A DNA stretch of 64,000 bases, from positions 186,001 to 250,000 of the forward strand of contig CABHOY010000030.1 of assembly GCA_902168105.1 (NCBI GenBank), written 5' to 3'. This DNA is from an uncultured Flavihumibacter sp. Its GTDB lineage: Bacteria > Bacteroidota > Bacteroidia > Chitinophagales > Chitinophagaceae. Below, one piece after another: positions 59,140-64,000 of the stretch. The notes below the pieces were generated by a model. That model ran no database searches, was not told the DNA's origin, and was given only the letters and a program-made list of their open reading frames with translations. Made by a program: the position numbers and the translations under genes. Each line of letters begins with the position of its first letter. Positions within the stretch are counted from its first letter, which is position 1.

Positions 59140-60579
59140 ATGGCGGATACAATCTATGACATACTTGTAAGCAGCAATATATATGTGGAGGTTTTCAAGG
59201 AAACCATGCCACTGGTAATTGCCGGTGTATTATTACACCTGCATTATAATAACCGGATCACCGCACTGGAGGCAATTCTGTATGCATTTGCCACAGAGGC
59301 GTATACGATGCTGCGGGTCGGGCCTACATTTACAGCGACCTTTTTTGTGGGCATCGCTTTCACGCTTGAACAACTGCACCTGTTTATAAAGGGACAGATA
59401 TACGTTCACCGCAAGTACCTCTTGTTGCTGATACTTCCGGCCCTGTCAAGTTTTGCCATCTTCTTGATCGTACAACTATACAAAGACCCGTTCTATTATC
59501 CGCCTGGTAAGCAAACCGCCTTTTATATGCGACCGGTTTATTTCTATGTAAAAACGTATCTGCCACTGTTTGCTATCGGCGCAAAGATCCTGCAGGACAG
59601 AGAACAGATATCATTCGACTTCTTTGCCGGCGTAATGAAGAGGATCGCGAAATTCTCATTTGTGATAGCGATACTTCAGATCTTCTGCCAGATCATTTTA
59701 CGCAATGAAACCCTGGGCGAAATACTGGGACTGCAACAGCGGTATATGATAGAGGCGTCCACATTTGTATTCAGTGTTCGCGTACAGGCGCTGTTTGGAG
59801 AACCAAAAGTATTCAGCGCATTTCTCTCCCTGTGTATCCCATTATTTATGAGAGACAAGGAATACCGCATGGCAGCACTTGCCGTATTAATGGGTATTCT
59901 GACAGTATCTCAAACATTTTGGATCAATATGCTGTCGGCCACCCTCGTTTTCATGCTGGTATCCAGGATATCTTCTACCAGGCTAAAAATAGCCGGCACA
60001 CTGGGTATCATCATCGGGCTGTTCCTGATCATCGCTGAGTCAAAAGAGTATTTTATCAAGCTGTATGCTAAAAATCAGAATAGCACTATGTACCAGCTTG
60101 TATTTAAACGATCAGTGTACAGGTATGATAATGAGATCTGGCAGAAAAACAACGTGATCATGGGTATGCCTTTACAGCGGGATATGGAACTGCCGGTGGT
60201 CGACTTCTTAAAAGATCAGCCTTACCTGCTGCTTTCGGGTTATGGTGCTGGTAACAGCACGTTTATTCCTGCACAATATTTCTTCGGACAGATGAACTAT
60301 GAAAACAGGCTGAATGGTATAGGAGGTCATAATCTCAATATGCGATGGTTTTACATACTGGCGGAATTTGGCATCTTCTCACTGTTCATTTTCTTTTTCA
60401 TACTCACACAGACCAAACCGGGGATCCTGCCCTTTGAGAGCAGTTATTTTGCTTTTATATGGGTGTGTTTCTTCTTTAGTCAGATAGACCTCTTCCTGAT
60501 CATTACAGCGCTATTATGCGCTTATGCCCCGGACGATTCTCCATCCCTGGCAGTATATAAACCTGATTATTCTTATTAG
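59140..60579 (+). CDS. Wzy-like polysaccharide polymerase (putative)
   Basis: A 479-aa membrane protein with 10-12 hydrophobic helices and a large external loop (~300-400, including SGYGAGNSTFIPAQYFFGQMNYENRLNGIGGHNLNMRWFYILAEFG). The layout matches O-antigen polymerases/ligases, where the loop before the last helices holds the Arg- and His-containing active site. Sequence identity in this family is always low, so the call rests on topology and on its place between glycosyltransferases in a Wzx/Wzy locus. It joins repeat units on the periplasmic side. Confidence 0.72.
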   Translation: MADTIYDILVSSNIYVEVFKETMPLVIAGVLLHLHYNNRITALEAILYAFATEAYTMLRVGPTFTATFFVGIAFTLEQLHLFIKGQIYVHRKYLLLLILPALSSFAIFLIVQLYKDPFYYPPGKQTAFYMRPVYFYVKTYLPLFAIGAKILQDREQISFDFFAGVMKRIAKFSFVIAILQIFCQIILRNETLGEILGLQQRYMIEASTFVFSVRVQALFGEPKVFSAFLSLCIPLFMRDKEYRMAALAVLMGILTVSQTFWINMLSATLVFMLVSRISSTRLKIAGTLGIIIGLFLIIAESKEYFIKLYAKNQNSTMYQLVFKRSVYRYDNEIWQKNNVIMGMPLQRDMELPVVDFLKDQPYLLLSGYGAGNSTFIPAQYFFGQMNYENRLNGIGGHNLNMRWFYILAEFGIFSLFIFFFILTQTKPGILPFESSYFAFIWVCFFFSQIDLFLIITALLCAYAPDDSPSLAVYKPDYSY

Positions 60580-60583
60580 CATC

Positions 60584-61687
60584 ATGCAGATATTTCTCGA
60601 CAATATTGTTTTCTCCATACAAAGGGCCGGCGGCGTGTCCGTTTACTGGTATGAGCTGTTGCAGGGCATGTGCAATGCGGGCCTGGCTATCAATTTCCTG
60701 AATGCAAAACTTAATCCTGAGAATATCTTTGAACAACAACTGGACTACCGTCATCATCCCTGCATCCGCGAAAGCTGGATCCCGTCAAAATATCTTCGTT
60801 ATCTGCCCCTTCAGTATACACTGCCTCCTAATGCCGTATTTCATGGCGGCTACCTGCGGATCTCTCCGCAGAAGAATATCGTGAATATTATGACAGTGCA
60901 CGACTTTGCACATGAACGCAGGATTGCAACTCCTTTTCCACGCGGCCTGGCAAATACAAGTCAAAAAGCATACGGCATTAAGAGAGCCGATGGTATTATC
61001 TGTATTTCAGACAGCACCAGGAAAGAACTGTTACACTTCTACCCCGATACCGACCCTGCAAAATTGAGAGTAGTATATCATGGTATTGCGGACACTTACT
61101 TTCCGTTGGACAAAACCAATTCATCTACCGCAGGACTACCGGCCCTTGTTACAGCGCCCTTTGTACTGTATGTAGGTGGCCGGAATAACTACAAGAACTT
61201 CAACATTGCAGTAGATGTAATCGCACAACTGCCTACACAGTATAAACTGGTGATAGCCGGTGGCGGCGCCTGGAGCAGGCAGGAACAACAACTCATGGAA
61301 GAAAAGATCCCCGGACGTTATGTTATCATGGAAAATGTGCACTCTTCCGACCTCAATATACTTTACAATTATGCATGGTGCCTGCTCTATCCTTCCGCCT
61401 ATGAAGGTTTTGGATTTCCTCCCGGAGAAGCGATGAAGGCAGGATGCCCTGTCGTAGCTACCAATTCAACCTCTATACCCGAGGTAACCGGCAATGCAGG
61501 TCTGCTCACAACTGAGATATCCGCAGCTGCATTTACAGAAAAAATATTACTGCTGGAAGACCACACATTCCGGCAGCAGGTTATACAGAATGGTCTTATG
61601 CAGGCAAGGTTATTCACCTGGCAGAAGAGTGTACAGGAGACGATACGTTTTTATAAAGATTGCTGGAACAATAAATTTTCGTTATGA
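60584..61687 (+). CDS. GT4 (family 1-type) glycosyltransferase
   Basis: A 367-aa GT-B enzyme starting at ATG 60584, 4 bp after the polymerase stop; an earlier in-frame ATG overlaps the polymerase and is unlikely. Blocks are FSIQRAGGVSVYWYELLQGM, TVHDFAHERRIATPF, KRADGIICISDSTRKELL, FVLYVGGRNNYKNF and the donor-binding YPSAYEGFGFPPGEAMKAGCPVVATNSTSIPEVTGNAGLL with its E-x7-E. It overlaps the following FkbM gene by 4 bp. Donor unknown. Confidence 0.92.
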   Translation: MQIFLDNIVFSIQRAGGVSVYWYELLQGMCNAGLAINFLNAKLNPENIFEQQLDYRHHPCIRESWIPSKYLRYLPLQYTLPPNAVFHGGYLRISPQKNIVNIMTVHDFAHERRIATPFPRGLANTSQKAYGIKRADGIICISDSTRKELLHFYPDTDPAKLRVVYHGIADTYFPLDKTNSSTAGLPALVTAPFVLYVGGRNNYKNFNIAVDVIAQLPTQYKLVIAGGGAWSRQEQQLMEEKIPGRYVIMENVHSSDLNILYNYAWCLLYPSAYEGFGFPPGEAMKAGCPVVATNSTSIPEVTGNAGLLTTEISAAAFTEKILLLEDHTFRQQVIQNGLMQARLFTWQKSVQETIRFYKDCWNNKFSL

Positions 61688-62421
61688 ATCTCATCTTCAA
61701 ATTAGCAGAAGCTGCTAAAGTTTTCTTACAATCCGGCAGAGGGTTAACGTCATTATTAAAAAAAGGCGTATCCATTGCTTCAACACAATTGTTGCACAAT
61801 TGTAAACACTACATTCCGGAAGTAAATACTATTCTGGATGTAGGCGCCAATCGCGGACAGTTTGCGATGACCGCAGCTCATTTTTACCCCAGGGCAGGCA
61901 TCCACTCTTTCGAGCCCATACCTGCAGTGTATGCAGCGTTACAACAGAGCACACGCAATATACCAGGTATACACACCTACAACTTTGCACTGGGCAGTAC
62001 CAACGGGACGCTTGACTTTTACGCCAATCACTATTCGCATGCCAGTTCAGCACTGCATGTTTCTTCTTTACAACAGCAACTACTTCCACAAACGGCAGAA
62101 GCAGATCAGATAAGTGTGCCTGTAAAATGCATGGATGATCTGCTACCAGACATTTCCGTTAAACATCCTGTTTTACTGAAACTGGATGTACAGGGATTTG
62201 AAAAGGAAGTGCTTAAAGGCGCAGTACACAGTCTGGAAGAAATCGATTATCTCCTGTTTGAAACTTCATTTGTGCAGATGTATGACGGAGAACCGCTGTT
62301 CGATGAAATGCATAACTATGTAAAAGAACTCGGCTTCGAATTTATAGCGCCGGTAGGCTTTTTACAGACAGATGAATTACAGATCCTGCAAATGGACCTG
62401 CTCTATAAAAGAAAGAAATAA
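61684..62421 (+). CDS. FkbM-family methyltransferase
   Basis: A 245-aa enzyme. Motif I is NTILDVGANRGQFAMTAAHF, followed by HSFEPIPAVYAALQQ and the acidic LLKLDVQGFEKEVLKGAVHSLEEIDYLLFETSF, textbook FkbM. Its start lies in the ATGA overlap with the GT4 gene and it ends the tightly packed operon (134 bp follow before the next gene). It probably methylates a sugar of the same polymer. It is the third clear FkbM enzyme of the locus. Confidence 0.92.
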   Translation: MNLIFKLAEAAKVFLQSGRGLTSLLKKGVSIASTQLLHNCKHYIPEVNTILDVGANRGQFAMTAAHFYPRAGIHSFEPIPAVYAALQQSTRNIPGIHTYNFALGSTNGTLDFYANHYSHASSALHVSSLQQQLLPQTAEADQISVPVKCMDDLLPDISVKHPVLLKLDVQGFEKEVLKGAVHSLEEIDYLLFETSFVQMYDGEPLFDEMHNYVKELGFEFIAPVGFLQTDELQILQMDLLYKRKK

Positions 62422-62555
62422 ATCCCAAGATCATTCACCGTTACTAAAGCTATTTCATTGTACAACCAGGATCCCAGAAGCTCATCATTAAAAGCACATA
62501 TACTCATAACCATTTATCATCGACTATATCCTAACGCGTATAAACCGGCATCCAT

Positions 62556-63959
62556 ATGAAACAACGTATTCATGCAAGTCAGTTTTTGAGGCAAACGGTT
62601 GATTATATAGTATTGGCTGCCGCGTTTCTGTTAACACGACAATACATTGCAACAAAGGGGGACGTGTTCCTATCGGACTTCAACATTTTCTTACTTGCGG
62701 CCAGTCTGATCACATGGACAGTAACAGGTACGTCCCTACGCCTGTATGACGACTACCAGAAAACAGCTTCATTCTCTTTTGAGTTTGTAGCTATACTTAA
62801 GAATGTCCTGTTGCACGTATGTGTATTTTCATTCCTGTTCTTTTACTTTTTTAAATCATATCCTTATCCACGTACATTCACTCTCTTGTATGGCGGTTAT
62901 TTATTTACTGGCATTATTACGACCAAGTATATTGTAAAGAAGTTATTACTGCGCTGGAGGTCTCAGCACGCCAATCCCAAGAACGTACTGATCGTTGGTA
63001 CAGGTCAGACTGGGATGAACTTCTATCATACTATTACTACCAATGATCACTTCGGTTATAACTGTGTAGGTTTTGTGGATGACCATAACAATGCGCAAAT
63101 AAACGGCCGTTATCTCGGCAAACTATCTGAGCTGACACATATCCTCGAATCCAACGAAATTGATGATGTGATCGTTGCACTTCCTGAAACAGCAAGAGAG
63201 CAAACAGCGGGGATCATTATGGCAAGTGAAAGAGCGGCCAAAAGGGTAAAGATCATTGCAGATGTACACCAGTACTGCACTTCCACCACCAGTATGAATC
63301 TGCTGGGCACTATCCCGCTAGTGAACATCCGGTCAATTGCATTGGACGATCCTGGCCACCAGCGGCTGAAACGTGCGTTTGATATCGGCCTTACACTCTT
63401 CATCTTTATCGCATTCAGCTGGCTTTTTGCATTGATCGCCATACTGATAAAGATAACCTCCAAAGGGCCTGTACTGTTTAAGCAGGAAAGATGGGGACTG
63501 AAAAATAAAAAGATCACCTGTTATAAATTCCGCTCCATGAAAGTACAGGCATCGGAAGTGGATGAAAACGGGAAGTTCCTGCAGGCTACACGTGACGACC
63601 GGCGCGTCACAAGTATAGGGCGTTTTCTGCGTAAAACCAATCTGGACGAGTTACCACAATGCATTAATGTATTGATCGGCAATATGTCTTTCGTAGGACC
63701 GCGTCCGCACGCAACACCTCTGCATATTGAAGCAAAAGAAACGGTAGAACATTATATGCTGAGGCAGATGGTGAAACCGGGCATTACGGGCTGGGCGCAG
63801 GTGAATGGCTGCAGAGGAGAAACCCGCTTTTCCGGGCAAATGAAGAAACGTGTAGACCTGGATATCTGGTATATAGAAAATTATAGCTTCTGGCTGGATT
63901 GCCAGATCATATTCCAGACTATGATGAATATGATAAAAGGAGATAAAAACGCCTATTGA
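62556..63959 (+). CDS. Undecaprenyl-phosphate sugar-1-phosphate transferase (WcaJ/WbaP type)
   Basis: A 467-aa initiating transferase. Four to five N-terminal helices and a CoA-binding-like region (NPKNVLIVGTGQTGMNFYHTI, ~147-167) precede the catalytic domain, which begins LKRAFDIGLTLFIFIAFSWLF. Catalytic and lipid-binding blocks are GPVLFKQERWGLKNKKITCYKFRSMK, GRFLRKTNLDELPQCINVLIGNMSFVGPRPHATP and VKPGITGWAQVNGCRGET. It transfers a sugar phosphate, glucose in the best-known members, to undecaprenyl phosphate to start repeat-unit synthesis. The 134-bp gap before it suggests a separate promoter, though no clear -7 box was seen. Confidence 0.94.
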   Translation: MKQRIHASQFLRQTVDYIVLAAAFLLTRQYIATKGDVFLSDFNIFLLAASLITWTVTGTSLRLYDDYQKTASFSFEFVAILKNVLLHVCVFSFLFFYFFKSYPYPRTFTLLYGGYLFTGIITTKYIVKKLLLRWRSQHANPKNVLIVGTGQTGMNFYHTITTNDHFGYNCVGFVDDHNNAQINGRYLGKLSELTHILESNEIDDVIVALPETAREQTAGIIMASERAAKRVKIIADVHQYCTSTTSMNLLGTIPLVNIRSIALDDPGHQRLKRAFDIGLTLFIFIAFSWLFALIAILIKITSKGPVLFKQERWGLKNKKITCYKFRSMKVQASEVDENGKFLQATRDDRRVTSIGRFLRKTNLDELPQCINVLIGNMSFVGPRPHATPLHIEAKETVEHYMLRQMVKPGITGWAQVNGCRGETRFSGQMKKRVDLDIWYIENYSFWLDCQIIFQTMMNMIKGDKNAY

Positions 63960-63964
63960 CAAAT

Positions 63965-64000
63965 ATGCCCAAACGTCTATTATTGATAGGTGGCAATTTT
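63965..64000 (+). CDS. Start of a glycosyltransferase-like gene, cut by window edge
   Basis: Twelve codons from ATG 63965 read MPKRLLLIGGNF, the opening beta-strand and glycine loop of a GT-B glycosyltransferase (compare the LIIGGNY start of WcaI-type enzymes). It begins 5 bp after the previous stop. The call rests on this short stretch and its place in the locus. Confidence 0.5.
   Translation, partial: MPKRLLLIGGNF

Noticed and set aside
1..64000. tRNA, rRNA, insertion sequences, integrases, prophage genes
   Set aside because: I looked for cloverleaf-like segments, transposase motifs and phage structural genes and saw none; a covariance search would be needed to exclude a tRNA formally.

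Overview
The window reads as a chromosomal piece of a Bacteroidota bacterium, most likely Chitinophagaceae (Chitinophaga-like). The reasons are family content (PorP/SprF, a CHU_C-type gliding/T9SS sorting domain, DUF4249 next to a TonB-dependent receptor, FecR, LytTR with LytS-type kinases, DUF5777, DUF3347, DUF6496), the near absence of Shine-Dalgarno sequences, and many -7 boxes of the Bacteroidota type TAnnTTTG. No tRNA, rRNA, CRISPR array, transposase or integrase was seen.

Layout. 0-4 kb: a cut AraC regulator, a 2OG-Fe(II) oxygenase and two convergent paralogous quinone-oxidoreductase-like genes sharing one bidirectional terminator. 4-7 kb: a serine hydrolase, a small protein and a WG-repeat protein. 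7.1-7.25 kb: a long imperfect palindrome built of 11-bp units. 7.4-11.6 kb: a conserved unknown gene divergent from an acetate kinase/phosphoketolase operon (bifid-type shunt). 11.6-13.4 kb: two copies of a small-RNA-like element, then a MarR regulator and a thioredoxin-reductase-like flavoprotein with two matching candidate operators. 13.4-18.9 kb: PorP/SprF plus a 1490-aa T9SS adhesin. 19.2-24.05 kb: a DUF2147 gene and a six-gene operon headed by an ECF sigma factor (membrane beta-barrel protein, OB-fold protein, cytochrome c lipoprotein, YceI, DUF5777). 24.3-26.1 kb: a single-chain ECF-sigma/FecR fusion and an orphan CheB methylesterase. 26.2-28.7 kb: DNA ligase D without the phosphoesterase domain, and a histone-H1-like DUF6496 protein. 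28.7-32.3 kb: an AT-rich three-gene block holding a RloA-like ATPase, a RloB-like TOPRIM protein and an unrecognised Cys-rich protein, a likely phage-defence operon. 32.3-37.4 kb: a LytTR two-component system divergent from a TonB receptor/DUF4249 pair. 37.4-40.8 kb: a decayed fragment, an AraC-Ogt protein, an AraC regulator, an 87-bp near-perfect palindrome and a beta-barrel protein. 40.98-41.07 kb: a third, promoter-bearing copy of the small RNA. 41.1-45.6 kb: a copper-handling cluster (multicopper oxidase with barrel-like tail, DUF3347, His-rich protein, lipoprotein, AraC). 45.6-49 kb: a 36-aa membrane peptide, hairpin-rich spacer, a small secreted protein, an MBL hydrolase and RtcB. 49-64 kb: an exopolysaccharide locus (acyltransferase, Wza, Wzc, Wzx, Wzy, glycosyltransferases, polyprenyl-phosphate sugar transferase) with four FkbM-type or FkbM-like methyltransferases.

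The strongest candidates for something undescribed are: the three-copy small-RNA family, which has an identical 16-nt core, a constant 6-nt spacer and a terminator hairpin whose sequence changes while pairing is kept; the sigma-FecR fusion; and the three-gene RloA/RloB/Cys-cluster operon. Two long palindromes with 11-bp internal periodicity are also unexplained.
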